Counted from the stretch's first letter, positions 26,201 through 35,519 are shown. The stretch is 64,000 nucleotides of DNA from Apilactobacillus sp. (GCF_025290035.1 NZ_JAMBKT010000001.1:199738-263737); one strand, 5' to 3'. Made by a program: numbers and translations. The notes: a model not told the origin generated them from the letters alone.

Positions 26201-28271
26201 CAACACGACTATTATTAATATTAACGTTCTTTAAATCACTATAGTTTTTTAACTTAGCTTCTACCTTTAAGACGTTGGAATTATTAATCGTCATTTTATT
26301 GATGACAAAAGGAGTTCTTTCATATGTCATTTCCATATGATTGGGGTCACCATAATACATTGATAATGAATAATCATTAGATAAATTAATTTGTTTATGC
26401 ATCTTTTCAGAGAAGAATGAATATCCGACTAATGCGTTAGTAACTGTATCACGAATAAATAAGCCGACTTTTTTATTTACAAATAGCTTATTGAAATCAC
26501 CCAATGCAAAAATAAAGCCACCCTCATGATCTTGCTTCGCAATAACTTGATTGTGTCCATCTGACATAACCATATTGTAATCACTGGCAGTTGCATTAGC
26601 CATATTGAAAATAACGTGTTCTTCATCCTTAACGGTTGGAACACTAATTATTGGATCATGGCCTTTTTTAGCTTCAATACTATCAACATCAAATACTAAT
26701 GTTCCAACACTGTTGTATCTAGTAATAACCTTAAACCCGTCTCTTTCAAACGGCATTAATTTCTTATCAGCTAACTTAGCGGTTGGATTAGTTGCTACAT
26801 CGTTAATAAAATACTTATTGCTGATTGAATTACTAATTTGTAATTTCCATGTCCCAACACCTAGATGTTTAATTGCTTTTGGAATACTAAAGACAACTTC
26901 GTATCCAGCATTATTGTACTTACCCTTAGGCTTCATAATACGTTTTAATAATACTGTTGGCTTTCTAATAATATTTACGCTAAAGGACTTATTATTTTTT
27001 ATATTAATTAATTTGGCTGTAATGGATTCACTTGAATTGGATTTCTTGAACCATTTTTTTATTAATTTAATTCGATTGAATTTAAAAGCACCACTGATTT
27101 CAAAAGTACCCTTCTTAATATCTCTATATTCAGCCTTACGAATTTTTTGATCAATTTTACAATTATTGTTATCTAAAATTAGCTCTTTAATTAGTTCTTT
27201 ATCATCACTAATTTCTGGCAATCTTAGTTGGTACTTTTTACCATGGAAACTATCTTTAAATTCACCTATCACTTCATTGTAAGTAAATGAATTAATCAAA
27301 GAGATGTCATTTATTTGAAGAGCATGATACATTATTTGGTGCTTAATTGGCAGTTGCTTAAATATATCTGCATTCCATAATTCCCAATCTCTTAGGAAAA
27401 CATAAACCATTTCTTGGACTTTGTATATATAGTCTTCTTCATTATCACCAAGGTTTTGGATAAAAATGTATATGTCCAAGAATAAAACCTTATACATAAA
27501 ATCGCTGATGATACTATCGTCCTTAGTAAAACCAGCATCCAATAACATTTTATATGCAATATTTAAAGCATCCAAACGGTTTTGGAAGTTAGAAAGCGCA
27601 CTTCTTGTTTGAGTAATTGAATCTGAACTTTCTCGCCATCTCCATTTGTAGACAACATCTTCAATAATGGATGTCTTTTTTGATTTCAAGTGCACATCTA
27701 AAGTGAAGGGAATATCTTCGTAAATCATCCCTTCAATGAATTGAATATTATTTTCCACTATAAAAGAACGCTTGTATAACTTATTCCATACAGTAGTATC
27801 ATATAGCAAATCATGATTATTTCTAATATCAGTAGAATTATAGTCATCATGCACAGCAAATGAGTGCAGATATGAATTAGTTAAACGATATTTATCAAAA
27901 CGTTCTACGAATCCAACAACAACATCAGAATCGTTTTGACGTGCTTTATAAGTTAAATTGGAATATGCATCTTCTGGGACAATATCGTCACCATCAACAA
28001 ATGCGATATATTGCCCTCTAGCATGCTTCATCCCATAATTTCTAGTGGTACTAATTCCACCGTTAGTCTTATGTAATGCTCTAAAGAAATCATATTTTTC
28101 AGCATATTCATCAATAATATCTTTTGTTTTATCTGTTGACTCATCATCAATCATCAATACTTCAAGGTTATCCTTGGGAAAAGTTGTATTTGCAATTGAG
28201 TCTAAACATCTTCTGATATAATCTTCGACGTTATAACAGGCTACAATCACAGATAAATATGGTTCTCTCAT
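23241..28271 (-). CDS. Giant GT2 glycosyltransferase / tandem CDP-glycerol glycerophosphotransferase
   Basis: This 1676-residue fusion has a GT2 domain (1 to about 330; SVIVACYNVEDYIRRCLDS, DDES at 42-45, VDGDD at 92-96), a beta-rich region without a recognised catalytic motif (about 345-780), a first CDP-glycerol glycerophosphotransferase domain (about 785-1180; TLHGTFLKHMG 913-923, YAPTYR 1009-1014, TDYSSVMFD 1080-1088), a second (about 1215-1585; [10 protein letters not shown] 1311-1320, YAPTWRD 1410-1416, TDYSSVMFD 1488-1496) and a C-terminal SH3/GW-like module (about 1600-1676). It probably builds a glycosylated glycerol-phosphate wall polymer at the inner membrane face; the product is not deducible. 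There is no signal peptide. Two-domain GT2-glycerophosphotransferase fusions are known; the doubled transferase is less usual. It has its own terminator. Confidence 0.88.
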   Translation of the reverse strand: MREPYLSVIVACYNVEDYIRRCLDSIANTTFPKDNLEVLMIDDESTDKTKDIIDEYAEKYDFFRALHKTNGGISTTRNYGMKHARGQYIAFVDGDDIVPEDAYSNLTYKARQNDSDVVVGFVERFDKYRLTNSYLHSFAVHDDYNSTDIRNNHDLLYDTTVWNKLYKRSFIVENNIQFIEGMIYEDIPFTLDVHLKSKKTSIIEDVVYKWRWRESSDSITQTRSALSNFQNRLDALNIAYKMLLDAGFTKDDSIISDFMYKVLFLDIYIFIQNLGDNEEDYIYKVQEMVYVFLRDWELWNADIFKQLPIKHQIMYHALQINDISLINSFTYNEVIGEFKDSFHGKKYQLRLPEISDDKELIKELILDNNNCKIDQKIRKAEYRDIKKGTFEISGAFKFNRIKLIKKWFKKSNSSESITAKLINIKNNKSFSVNIIRKPTVLLKRIMKPKGKYNNAGYEVVFSIPKAIKHLGVGTWKLQISNSISNKYFINDVATNPTAKLADKKLMPFERDGFKVITRYNSVGTLVFDVDSIEAKKGHDPIISVPTVKDEEHVIFNMANATASDYNMVMSDGHNQVIAKQDHEGGFIFALGDFNKLFVNKKVGLFIRDTVTNALVGYSFFSEKMHKQINLSNDYSLSMYYGDPNHMEMTYERTPFVINKMTINNSNVLKVEAKLKNYSDLKNVNINNSRVEMISKDKQTRVVLNKDNNDLKFNEGILSFNYELTNDQKTQLNLLSGDYQFKAYIYNENRVDIYRIKYAKKAKIGLTDLPFKGKTVVKYEVKKDADKNILLCINQPFFKLIDSKKSLRSLSYSLLYPLMRFLPLRKIMIFDSYWSSKFDSNERLMYEYVVKEHPEIKTVWIFNNVETKISGNADKVKVNSFKYWYYLAVAKYIIQNTNMPNRYAKRKGQIEVETLHGTFLKHMGYDEPHFKFGTKKIQNLFASRNRRWDYLVVPSDYMARTASKAFNYSQKIIKSGFPRNDELYTNNNVDYCNQIKNKIGIPLDKKVILYAPTYRADAGFDFKLDLDKLQEKLSDDYVLLVRLHYFVAHSNSFYSNPGFVYDVSDYDNINDLYLIADTLVTDYSSVMFDFAHLKRPMIFYAYDKDWYLDEENRGVYLDYDKQMPGPIVYDENKLIDSLANLNSVHDQYKEQLDQFYTEFAQYGDGGTATKQVVETVLNTNDTELDQEPDDKLITRKIGHFFNTNYLQAEILNWLSKKLSKKNIVIFESFFGTQYSDNPKAIYEYMRDNYPQYKLYWNVNNEDKQYFIDNKIPYILRFGFSSIWKQARAKYWVTNVRRPFRWQPSEDTIVLQTWHGTPLKTLAADVMKVTMPGMNAQKYHKDVFKDDNRWSRLIAPNMYSVKIMQRAFRMKANQMQLDGYPRNDVLINHTTDDIERIKQSLNINSNKKVVLYAPTWRDNEYVKNDEFTAKLHLDLDQIKNTFGSDVLVLVRTHYLISNNLDLSSYTDIALDVSQYPDIADLYLISDVLITDYSSVMFDYATLKRPMIFFTYDLDAYANEIRGFYFDFVKEAPGPMVKTTQDVVSNLKEILDDWQPNEKYMAFFDKYASWMDGNASKRAVEKMLSKHSLEPVENDNLSDYNLEKTMIVKDGSALWEPEKDFADFKDIKFAKNVDGDQKVQVLKEMHLIDSHFNEQVGDSFALIRLNSNSYWVNIFDLTK

Positions 28272-28322
28272 TGTTATTACATCTCACTTATCTTTTTGTT
28301 TGTTATAAATATTGAAAATAAA

Positions 28323-28430
28323 AAAATACCGATTAAAAATTCGGTCAATTGGTGCAAAGTAATATAGCGATTACTTTGAATGATATAGCTAAATTATATC
28401 ATTAATAACTTCATTTTTAATTGGTATTTT
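28323..28430 (-). promoter_or_regulatory. Compound inverted-repeat leader between pyrP and the giant gene
   Basis: AAAATACC(G/A)ATTAAAAAT occurs at 28323-28340 and, inverted, at 28413-28430 (17 of 18 positions complementary). The 72 bases between hold two hairpins: AAAGTAAT/ATTACTTT (28356-28377) and TGATATA/TATATCA (28381-28401). On the minus strand the 3' arm can instead form ACCGA/TCGGT followed by U7, an intrinsic terminator. It may end pyrP transcription, regulate the gene downstream, or both. Confidence 0.6.
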
Positions 28431-28438
28431 ATTAATAT

Positions 28439-29692
28439 TTATTCATTTTTAGGTAATACTAAATTCAATATTACTCCTAAGATTACTGAAACAGCTAATC
28501 CGTTTAAAGGTAATGTTCCGATTTTTAACATGAATCCACCAACACCGATTACTAAGATAGTTGATATGATCATTAAGTTTCTCTTCTTAGCTAAATCAAT
28601 TTGGTTTTCAATCATGATCTTAATCCCACTAGAAGCAATAGTACCGAATAGCAAGAAACTAATACCACCAATTACAGGTAGTGGCATTTGCATTATTAGT
28701 ACGTTTAACTTATTAATAAATGAGAATAATACGGCGAAGATTGCAGCTCCGATTAAAACATAAACACTATGAATCTTTGTAATCGCCATAACTCCAATGT
28801 TTTCACCATAACTTGTAACGGCTGGTCCACCAAATAATCCAGCGAAGACTGATGCTAATCCGTCCCCTGTTAAAGTTCTGTTTAGACCAGGGTTTTTAAA
28901 ATAATTTCTACCAGTTAATTCATCTAAGACCATTAAGTGACCCAAATGTTCAGTAATTGTCACAAAGGCAATTGGTGCGATTGCAATAATTGCTCCCCAT
29001 TCAAACTTAACGTTGTATGAAACAAATGGAATTTCAAATTTAGGCATTGCAAACCATGGTGCATTTGCAATAGTAGATAGATTTACTAGTCCCATTGCGA
29101 TTGAAATTACATAACCGCAGATGATTGCTAATAAGATTGGCATAAAGCCAAGGAAGCCTTTTACATACATATTAAAGAATATTGCTAATAATAATGTTAC
29201 AAGCGAAACGATAACGTATTTGTAGTCATAGTTACCATTATTTAACATTGCATCGTTGGCAGCACTTCCTGCTAATGATAAACCAATTACAATAACAACT
29301 GGTCCTACCACTACGGCTGGCAATAACTTATCAATCCATTCTGAACCAATCATGCTGATCAATAGAGCGACAATTAGGTAAATAACCCCAACAGCGATCA
29401 CTCCTTGAGCGATTCCAGGATAACCTGTCACTTGCATCAAATATTTCATTGGAACAATGAAAGCAAAACTAGATCCCATGTATGCGGGAATTTTCTTTTG
29501 TGTCACTAAGATATGAATTAATGTTCCTACACCTGATGTAAATAGTGCAATACTTGGACTCAATCCAACTAGTAATGGCACAATTACTGTACTCCCAAAC
29601 ATTGAGAACATGTGTTGTAATGATAAACCAATCCATAGCCAGAATCCCGGTTTGTCATTAACATCTAAAATAACATCTTGCTTTTTATCCAT
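28439..29692 (-). CDS. pyrP: Uracil permease (NCS2 family)
   Basis: This integral membrane uracil:proton symporter of the nucleobase/ascorbate family (417 aa) has about 12-14 membrane segments. Family features include the N-terminal QHMFSMFGSTVIVPLL, the ITEHLGHL segment with the substrate-binding Glu, and GLFGGPAVTSYGENIGVMA. The ATG at 29690-29692 (MDKKQD) with GGGAGGAAGAATT ahead is preferred to the frame opening five codons earlier. Its leader is a PyrR attenuator, so expression should fall when UMP/UTP is plentiful. No other pyr gene except pyrH is in the window. Confidence 0.95.
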   Translation of the reverse strand: MDKKQDVILDVNDKPGFWLWIGLSLQHMFSMFGSTVIVPLLVGLSPSIALFTSGVGTLIHILVTQKKIPAYMGSSFAFIVPMKYLMQVTGYPGIAQGVIAVGVIYLIVALLISMIGSEWIDKLLPAVVVGPVVIVIGLSLAGSAANDAMLNNGNYDYKYVIVSLVTLLLAIFFNMYVKGFLGFMPILLAIICGYVISIAMGLVNLSTIANAPWFAMPKFEIPFVSYNVKFEWGAIIAIAPIAFVTITEHLGHLMVLDELTGRNYFKNPGLNRTLTGDGLASVFAGLFGGPAVTSYGENIGVMAITKIHSVYVLIGAAIFAVLFSFINKLNVLIMQMPLPVIGGISFLLFGTIASSGIKIMIENQIDLAKKRNLMIISTILVIGVGGFMLKIGTLPLNGLAVSVILGVILNLVLPKNE

Positions 29693-29729
29693 AATTCTTC
29701 CTCCCAAAAACTTAAGAGCTTTAATTTAG

Positions 29730-29826
29730 CAAAAAAGGTCTATTTATCCCGAGATAAATAGACCTTTACAAATTTTAATTAAATTCGTTCAATCTTTTCA
29801 GCCTCACGGGACTAAATTAAAGACTC
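29730..29826 (-). promoter_or_regulatory. PyrR-dependent attenuator of pyrP
   Basis: The minus-strand leader contains the PyrR-binding hairpin core AGTCCCGTGAGGCTG (about 29798-29812) between TTTAATTT and AAAAGATT. A strong terminator follows: GGTCTATTTATC-TCGG-GATAAATAGACC, 29737-29765, then U6. UMP-bound PyrR would stabilise the anti-antiterminator and stop transcription before pyrP. Confidence 0.9.
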
Positions 29827-29840
29827 TATATTTTTATTAA

Positions 29841-29869
29841 ATAATACTTAGATTAATAAGAAATGTCAA
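29841..29869 (-). promoter_or_regulatory. Promoter of pyrP
   Basis: A consensus TTGACA (29864-29869) and TATTAT (29841-29846) lie 17 bp apart. The -35 directly adjoins the lepA stop codon. Confidence 0.85.
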
Positions 29870-31708
29870 CTACTTTTTATCAGTTTCTTCTTCATCTGTT
29901 TGTAGAACCGCCATAAATGCAGCTTGTGGAATATCAACTTTACCAACTGCCTTCATACGCTTCTTACCAGCCTTTTGCTTTTCAAGTAGTTTCATTCTTC
30001 TAGTTCTATCCCCACCATATAGGTGCGCAGTAACATCTTTTCGATAAGCTTTAATATTAGTTCTAGCAATAACTTTAGCTCCAATAGCAGCTTGAACTGG
30101 AATTTCAAAGTTTTGTCTAGGGATAATCTTTTTAAGCTTTTCAACAATAATTCTGGCACGACTTGCTGAGAATTGTCGATGTGAAATAAAACTCAATGCA
30201 TCAACCTTTTCACCATTTAACAAGATATCAATCTTAACTAAATCAGATGGCTTGTAGTCACCTAATTCATAATCAAGTGACGCATACCCTCTGGTAGTTG
30301 ATTTCAACTTATCAAAGAAATCAAAAATGATTTCTGATAGTGGAATTGAATACATGATATTAACTCTATAATCATCAATATATTCCATTGTATCAAACTG
30401 ACCACGTCTTGATTGGCAAAGTTCCATTACCGCTCCAACATAGTCATTTGGCACCATTACGGTTGCATTAACATATGGTTCTTCAACTGACTTAATTTCG
30501 GATGCATCAGGCATTTCTGATGGGTTTTCCACATCTTTACGATTACCATCTGTTGTGAACACATGGTAAGTAACTGATGGAGCTGTTGTAATAAGATCTA
30601 GATTAAATTCTCTTTCTAATCTTTCTTGAACAACATCCATGTGCAACATTCCTAAGAATCCACATCTAAATCCAAATCCTAGCGCTTGTGAAGATTCTGG
30701 TTCAAATTCTAACGCTGCATCATTAAGCTTTAGTTTTTCTAGAGATTCTCTTAAATCTGTGAATTTGGCGTTATCAGTAGGATACAATCCAGAATAGACC
30801 ATTGGTTCCATTTCACGATAACCAGGCAAAGCTTCTTCTGCAGGATTATTAGCATTAGTTACAGTATCCCCAACCCTAGTTTGGTTAATATCCTTGATAC
30901 TTGCGGTAATGTATCCAACATCCCCTGCCATTAAATATTCTCTTTGAACTGGATGTGGAGAGTTAACACCGACTTCGGTTACTTCATATTCACTTCCACT
31001 GTTCATTAATCTGATTTTATCGCCGGGCTTAACGACCCCATCTTCTAAGCGAACACTAAGAACAACTCCACGATAGTCATCATAGACTGAGTCAAATACT
31101 AATGCCTTTAGTGGCGCATCTAAATCACCAGTAGGTGCTGGAACTTCTTCGACAATTCTTTCTAATAAATCTTCAATTCCAATTCCCTTTTTAGCACTAG
31201 CTAGCACAGCGTTATCTGCATCAATTCCAATGATGTCTTCTACTTCTTTTTTAACCATATCTGGTCTAGCAGAAGGTAGATCAATCTTATTAATTACTGG
31301 AACAATTTCCAAATCGTCATCAATTGCTAAGTAAACATTAGCTAAGGTTTGAGCTTCAACACCTTGGGCTGCATCAACAACTAATACAGCACCCTCACAA
31401 GCTGCCAAACTTCTTGAAACTTCATATGAAAAATCGACATGTCCAGGTGTATCGATTAAGTGAAATTCATAATCATGACCGTCTTTAGCATGATATTTTA
31501 GTTCAACTGCATTTAATTTGATTGTGATTCCACGTTCTCTTTCAAGTTCCATATCATCCAACAATTGATTTTGCATGTCTCTTTTAGCGACAGTATCTGT
31601 CATTTCCAAAATTCGATCAGCTAAAGTAGATTTACCATGATCAATATGAGCAACAATCGAAAAGTTACGAATGTATTTTTGATGTTCCTTCATTTTTTCT
31701 AAATCCAT
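29870..31708 (-). CDS. lepA: Elongation factor 4 (LepA)
   Basis: LepA/EF4 is a ribosome-associated translational GTPase related to EF-G, involved in initiation and stress translation. G1 is [10 protein letters not shown]3 is DTPGHVDF and G4 is NKIDL. The C-terminal LepA-specific domain is recognisable ([44 protein letters not shown]). Length (612 aa) is typical. The start at 31706-31708 has AGTAGGA nine bases ahead; the open frame begins six codons earlier at TTG. A promoter with an embedded palindrome precedes it. Confidence 0.97.
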   Translation of the reverse strand: MDLEKMKEHQKYIRNFSIVAHIDHGKSTLADRILEMTDTVAKRDMQNQLLDDMELERERGITIKLNAVELKYHAKDGHDYEFHLIDTPGHVDFSYEVSRSLAACEGAVLVVDAAQGVEAQTLANVYLAIDDDLEIVPVINKIDLPSARPDMVKKEVEDIIGIDADNAVLASAKKGIGIEDLLERIVEEVPAPTGDLDAPLKALVFDSVYDDYRGVVLSVRLEDGVVKPGDKIRLMNSGSEYEVTEVGVNSPHPVQREYLMAGDVGYITASIKDINQTRVGDTVTNANNPAEEALPGYREMEPMVYSGLYPTDNAKFTDLRESLEKLKLNDAALEFEPESSQALGFGFRCGFLGMLHMDVVQERLEREFNLDLITTAPSVTYHVFTTDGNRKDVENPSEMPDASEIKSVEEPYVNATVMVPNDYVGAVMELCQSRRGQFDTMEYIDDYRVNIMYSIPLSEIIFDFFDKLKSTTRGYASLDYELGDYKPSDLVKIDILLNGEKVDALSFISHRQFSASRARIIVEKLKKIIPRQNFEIPVQAAIGAKVIARTNIKAYRKDVTAHLYGGDRTRRMKLLEKQKAGKKRMKAVGKVDIPQAAFMAVLQTDEEETDKK

Positions 31709-31743
31709 GTTTATTCCTACTTTCAACGTAATATATTAATATA

Positions 31744-31772
31744 ATTATAACAACCGCACACGGTTTGTACAA
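31744..31772 (-). promoter_or_regulatory. lepA promoter with palindromic spacer
   Basis: TTGTAC (31767-31772) and TATAAT (31744-31749) lie 17 bp apart on the minus strand. The spacer contains a perfect inverted repeat AACCG-TGTG-CGGTT (31752-31765), a potential operator. Confidence 0.7.
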
Positions 31773-31796
31773 ACTAAATAATATTAATAGCAAACA

Positions 31797-31826
31797 AAAA
31801 AAGAGTCGCTTTAACGACTCTTTTTA
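31797..31826 (-). terminator. Terminator of the hrcA-grpE-dnaK-dnaJ operon
   Basis: AAAGAGTCG-TTAAAG-CGACTCTTT with flanking A and U runs, directly after the dnaJ stop. Confidence 0.9.
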
Positions 31827-31827
31827 T

Positions 31828-32985
31828 TTACTTCTTACCGTTCATAGCGTCCTTCATTTTTTCGAAAAAACCACCATCTTTGTAGTCTTTTTCTCCAGAA
31901 GCTTCAGCAAATGCTTTAAGCGCTATCTTTTGTTGTTTATTAAGGTTCTTAGGTGTAACTACCTTAACAGTAACTAATTGATCTCCCTTTGAACCACTGT
32001 TAATTCTAGGCATCCCTTTTCCTCTAAGTCTAAATGTTGTATTAGATTGAGTTCCAGCCGGAACCTTCATTTCAACATCGCCATAGACTGTTTTTACCTT
32101 AATCGTACTTCCTAGTGTAGCTTGAGTAAATGAAATGTCTTGGTCATAGTATAAATCATCACCTTGACGTTCGAATTCACGACTTTCTTTTACCCTAAAG
32201 ACAATGAATAAATCACCGTAAGGTCCACCGTTTTCACCAGCTTCACCTTGTCCTTGTAATCTCATTTGTTGTCCGTCATCCACACCAGCAGGAATTTTAA
32301 CTTCTACCTTGTGGCTTTCGTGCATGTGACCTGAACCATGACACTTGTCACATTTTTCTTTAATTTCTTTACCAGTTCCGCCACAAGTAGGACATGGATG
32401 TTGAGTTTGCATTCTTCCAAATGGAGTATCTTGAACACCAGTTACATATCCACTACCGTTACATTCATGACAAGTTTCTGGATGGGTTCCTGGTTTAGCC
32501 CCAGAACCTTCACACTTATCACATTTAGCTTCTCTATCATATGTGATAGTAGTAGTCTTACCAAATACTGCATCTTCGAAATTAATCGTCATTTGGTATT
32601 GTAAGTCTCTTCCCTTTACAGGTGCATTAGGATCTCTTTGTGCTCTTCCACCGGCGCCACCACCGAAGAATTGACTAAAGATATCATCGAATCCACCGCC
32701 ACCAAATCCTGAGAATCCACCGGCGCCACCGAAACCACCAGCACCGCCACCAAATCCTCCAGCAGGACCTTCTGCTGAACCGAATTGGTCGTAGTTTTGA
32801 CGTTTTTGATCATCACTTAGCACTTCATATGCTTCGTTTATTTCTTTAAATTTTTTTTCGGCACCAGGTTCTTTATTGATGTCGGGATGATACTTTTTAG
32901 ACATTTTACGATATGCTCGTTTGATTTCGTCTTGACTGGCATCTTTTGATATTCCTAATATTGAATAATAATCTTTATCAGCCAT
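31828..32985 (-). CDS. dnaJ: Chaperone DnaJ (Hsp40)
   Basis: DnaJ delivers unfolded proteins to DnaK and stimulates its ATPase. The J domain has HPD at 33-35. A Gly/Phe-rich linker (about 70-120) is followed by four CxxCxGxG zinc repeats ([32 protein letters not shown]) and the C-terminal substrate-binding domains. It is 385 aa, a full type I DnaJ. It is the last gene of the heat-shock operon, separated from dnaK by a long hairpin. Confidence 0.98.
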   Translation of the reverse strand: MADKDYYSILGISKDASQDEIKRAYRKMSKKYHPDINKEPGAEKKFKEINEAYEVLSDDQKRQNYDQFGSAEGPAGGFGGGAGGFGGAGGFSGFGGGGFDDIFSQFFGGGAGGRAQRDPNAPVKGRDLQYQMTINFEDAVFGKTTTITYDREAKCDKCEGSGAKPGTHPETCHECNGSGYVTGVQDTPFGRMQTQHPCPTCGGTGKEIKEKCDKCHGSGHMHESHKVEVKIPAGVDDGQQMRLQGQGEAGENGGPYGDLFIVFRVKESREFERQGDDLYYDQDISFTQATLGSTIKVKTVYGDVEMKVPAGTQSNTTFRLRGKGMPRINSGSKGDQLVTVKVVTPKNLNKQQKIALKAFAEASGEKDYKDGGFFEKMKDAMNGKK

Positions 32986-33009
32986 TGTTATCCCCCATTA
33001 ATATTTTTG

Positions 33010-33054
33010 CAATAAAAGGCCAAAGCCCATCAGTCAGACTTTGACCTTTTATTG
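33010..33054 (-). other. Long hairpin between dnaK and dnaJ
   Basis: CAATAAAAGGTCAAAGTC pairs with GGCTTTGGCCTTTTATTG around a short loop, nearly perfectly over 18 positions. No good U run follows, so it looks like an mRNA-processing or stabilising element, or a weak terminator, rather than a full stop. Confidence 0.75.
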
Positions 33055-33066
33055 AATAATTATTTA

Positions 33067-34917
33067 TTATTTTTTGTCGTCATCGTTAACTTCATGGAAA
33101 TCGCCGTCAACTGTGTTGTCGTCTTTACCCTTAGCATCTGATGAGTCAGCTGATGCAGCTTGGTCGCCGCCTTGAGCTTGTTCTTGTTGGTATAACTTAA
33201 CAGCAAGTGCTTGTACTTGTTGGCTCAAGTCGTCTTTCTTAGCCTTCATTTCTTCTAAGTTGTTGTCGTCTTTAGCTTTCTTCAATGCATCTTCAGCTTC
33301 TTTAGCCTTCTTGATTTCATCTTCAGAAACCTTACCTTCAACATCCTTTAGAGTCTTATCAGTTTGGAAGATTAATTGATCTACTTCGTTCTTTAGATCT
33401 ACTTCTTCTTTACGTTTCTTGTCTTCTTCTTCATTCTTCTTTGCTTCATCCATCATACGTTGGATTTCATCATCTGAAAGACCGTTTGAATCTTTGATGG
33501 TAATCTTTTGTTCCTTACCAGTACCTTTATCCTTAGCAGAAACATTTACGATACCATTCTTATCAATATCAAACTTAACTTCGATTTGAGGAATTCCACG
33601 AGGTGCTGCAGGAATATCAGTCAATTGGAATTGACCTAATGTCTTGTTATCAGCAGCCATTGGACGTTCACCTTGAAGAACATGGATGTCAACAGCTGGT
33701 TGGTTATCAGCAGCAGTTGAGAATACTTGTGATTTTGAAGTTGGAATAGTTGTATTTCTATCGATTAACTTAGTGAATACACCACCCATAGTTTCAATAC
33801 CTAATGATAGTGGAGTAACATCCAATAGAACAACATCCTTAACATCACCAGTTAGCACACCACCTTGAACGGCAGCACCAAGTGCAACGGCTTCATCAGG
33901 ATTGATTGAGTGGTTTGGTTCTTTTCCAGTCCAGTTCTTAACAGCTTCTTGAACAGCTGGAATACGAGTTGAACCACCATTTAGGATAACTTCATCAATG
34001 TCTGAAGTGCTTAATCCGGCATCTTTTAGGGCATTGTCAAAAGCAACTTTAGTCTTATCAACTAAGTCAGAAGTTAATTCATTAAACTTAGCACGTGATA
34101 GGCTTGTTTCTAAGTGAAGTGGACCATTGTCACCAGAAGCGATAAATGGAAGACTGATTTCAGTTTCTGAAACACCTGATAGGTCTTTCTTAGCTTTTTC
34201 AGCAGCGTCCTTTAGACGTTGTAAAGCCATCTTGTCTTGTGATAAGTCAATTCCGTTTTCGTTCTTAAATTGTTCAACTAAGTAGTCCATGATTCTCTTA
34301 TCGAAATCATCACCACCAAGGTGAGTATCACCATTAGTTGAAAGTACTTGGAATACACCATCACCTAATTCAAGAACAGAAACATCAAAAGTACCACCAC
34401 CAAGGTCATATACTAAAACCTTTTCGTCTTTGTCTTGTTTGTCTAGACCATATGCTAATGCAGCAGCAGTTGGTTCGTTAATGATACGTTTTACATCAAG
34501 ACCGGCAATCTTACCAGCATCTTTAGTAGCTTGTCTTTGTGAATCATTGAAGTATGCAGGAACAGTAATAACTGCTTCACTAACTGTATCTCCAAGATAA
34601 TCTTCAGCAAATCCCTTGATGTATTGTAGGATCATAGCTGAAATTTGTTGTGGTGTATATTTCTTACCATCAACATCAACAGTGTAACCTTCTTCACCCA
34701 TGTGACTCTTAATTGAAGCGATTGTGTTTGGATTAGTGATCATTTGGCGCTTAGCTACTTCACCAACTTGTGGTTCGCCATCTTTAAATGCAACTACAGA
34801 TGGTGTAGTTCTTGCACCTTCAGGATTAGTAATGATTTTTGGTTCTTTACCTTCTAGTACAGCAACAGCTGAGTTAGTGGTACCTAAATCGATACCGATA
34901 ATTTTATTACTTGCCAT
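33067..34917 (-). CDS. dnaK: Chaperone DnaK (Hsp70)
   Basis: This is the cytosolic Hsp70 (616 aa). The ATPase domain begins [15 protein letters not shown] and includes [12 protein letters not shown] and [12 protein letters not shown]. The substrate domain starts near [14 protein letters not shown] and ends in a charged lid with a C-terminal disordered tail (HEVNDDDKK). Compared with proteobacterial DnaK it lacks about 24 residues in the ATPase domain, as Gram-positive DnaK does. It lies 29 bases after grpE in the HrcA-controlled operon. Confidence 0.98.
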   Translation of the reverse strand: MASNKIIGIDLGTTNSAVAVLEGKEPKIITNPEGARTTPSVVAFKDGEPQVGEVAKRQMITNPNTIASIKSHMGEEGYTVDVDGKKYTPQQISAMILQYIKGFAEDYLGDTVSEAVITVPAYFNDSQRQATKDAGKIAGLDVKRIINEPTAAALAYGLDKQDKDEKVLVYDLGGGTFDVSVLELGDGVFQVLSTNGDTHLGGDDFDKRIMDYLVEQFKNENGIDLSQDKMALQRLKDAAEKAKKDLSGVSETEISLPFIASGDNGPLHLETSLSRAKFNELTSDLVDKTKVAFDNALKDAGLSTSDIDEVILNGGSTRIPAVQEAVKNWTGKEPNHSINPDEAVALGAAVQGGVLTGDVKDVVLLDVTPLSLGIETMGGVFTKLIDRNTTIPTSKSQVFSTAADNQPAVDIHVLQGERPMAADNKTLGQFQLTDIPAAPRGIPQIEVKFDIDKNGIVNVSAKDKGTGKEQKITIKDSNGLSDDEIQRMMDEAKKNEEEDKKRKEEVDLKNEVDQLIFQTDKTLKDVEGKVSEDEIKKAKEAEDALKKAKDDNNLEEMKAKKDDLSQQVQALAVKLYQQEQAQGGDQAASADSSDAKGKDDNTVDGDFHEVNDDDKK

Positions 34918-34946
34918 AATTTATTATCCCCTTATTATCAAATTTA

Positions 34947-35519
34947 TTATTGTGCTACAACAACCATACATGGTCTGATAACTCTATCAGCTAATTTGTA
35001 GCCTTTTTGTAAAATTTCAACAACTGTGTCAGCAGGATGTTCATCATCTGCTGGAACAGTTTGTACAGCTTGACATTCATTTGGATCAAACTTCTTATTT
35101 AAAACATCAATTTCTTCAATTCCGTTTTCGGATAAAGCCTTATTAAAATGTTTTAAAACAAGTTCAACACCTTGCTTTAATTGTTTTCCGTTTTCATCTG
35201 AAACTTCAACTTGAAGAGCTCGATCTAAATTATCCATTACTGGTAAAACACTAGTGGCTAATTTTTGACCATCATATTTATAAATATCTGCTCTTTCCCT
35301 TTTAAAGCGTGTTTGCATATTTTGCATTTCTGCTTCAGCGCGAAGGTACTTGTCAGAGAAATCATCAACTTGTGCTTGAAGTTCTTTAACTTTTTCTTCT
35401 AAAGGATTTTTAGCGTCCTTTTTCGCTTTTTCTTTCTTAGTGCCCTTATCATTAGCTACTTTTTCTTTTTTATCAGTAGCTTCTTTTAGGTCTTTTTCAT
35501 CATCCTTCTTACTTGCCAA
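34947..35519 (-). CDS. grpE: Nucleotide exchange factor GrpE
   Basis: GrpE releases ADP from DnaK. The 190-residue protein has a long charged Lys/Asp/Glu N-terminal region (1-45), a coiled-coil helix (about 45-90; VDDFSDKYLRAEAEMQNMQTR), the GrpE signature (LPVMDNLDRAL; NGIEEIDVLNKKFDPNECQAV) and the C-terminal beta domain ending LADRVIRPCMVVV. It lies 14 bases after hrcA. Confidence 0.97.
   Translation of the reverse strand: MASKKDDEKDLKEATDKKEKVANDKGTKKEKAKKDAKNPLEEKVKELQAQVDDFSDKYLRAEAEMQNMQTRFKRERADIYKYDGQKLATSVLPVMDNLDRALQVEVSDENGKQLKQGVELVLKHFNKALSENGIEEIDVLNKKFDPNECQAVQTVPADDEHPADTVVEILQKGYKLADRVIRPCMVVVAQ

Noticed and set aside
26605..27150. 181-codon plus-strand frame opposite the giant gene
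   Set aside because: Low-complexity Leu/Ile/Phe translation fully inside a longer real gene; AT-rich antisense frames stay open by chance.
28356..28401. Purine or preQ1 riboswitch in the pyrP-giant gene spacer
   Set aside because: The three-way-junction shape is suggestive, but the conserved loop and junction bases of those classes are absent.
30996..31260. Whether lepA contained a frameshift or a fused upstream gene because the frame begins before the ATG
   Set aside because: The six extra codons are simply the Shine-Dalgarno region read from a TTG.
32616..32816. Minus-strand 66-codon frame within dnaJ (Val/Ala-rich)
   Set aside because: It is the Gly-rich dnaJ linker read in another frame.
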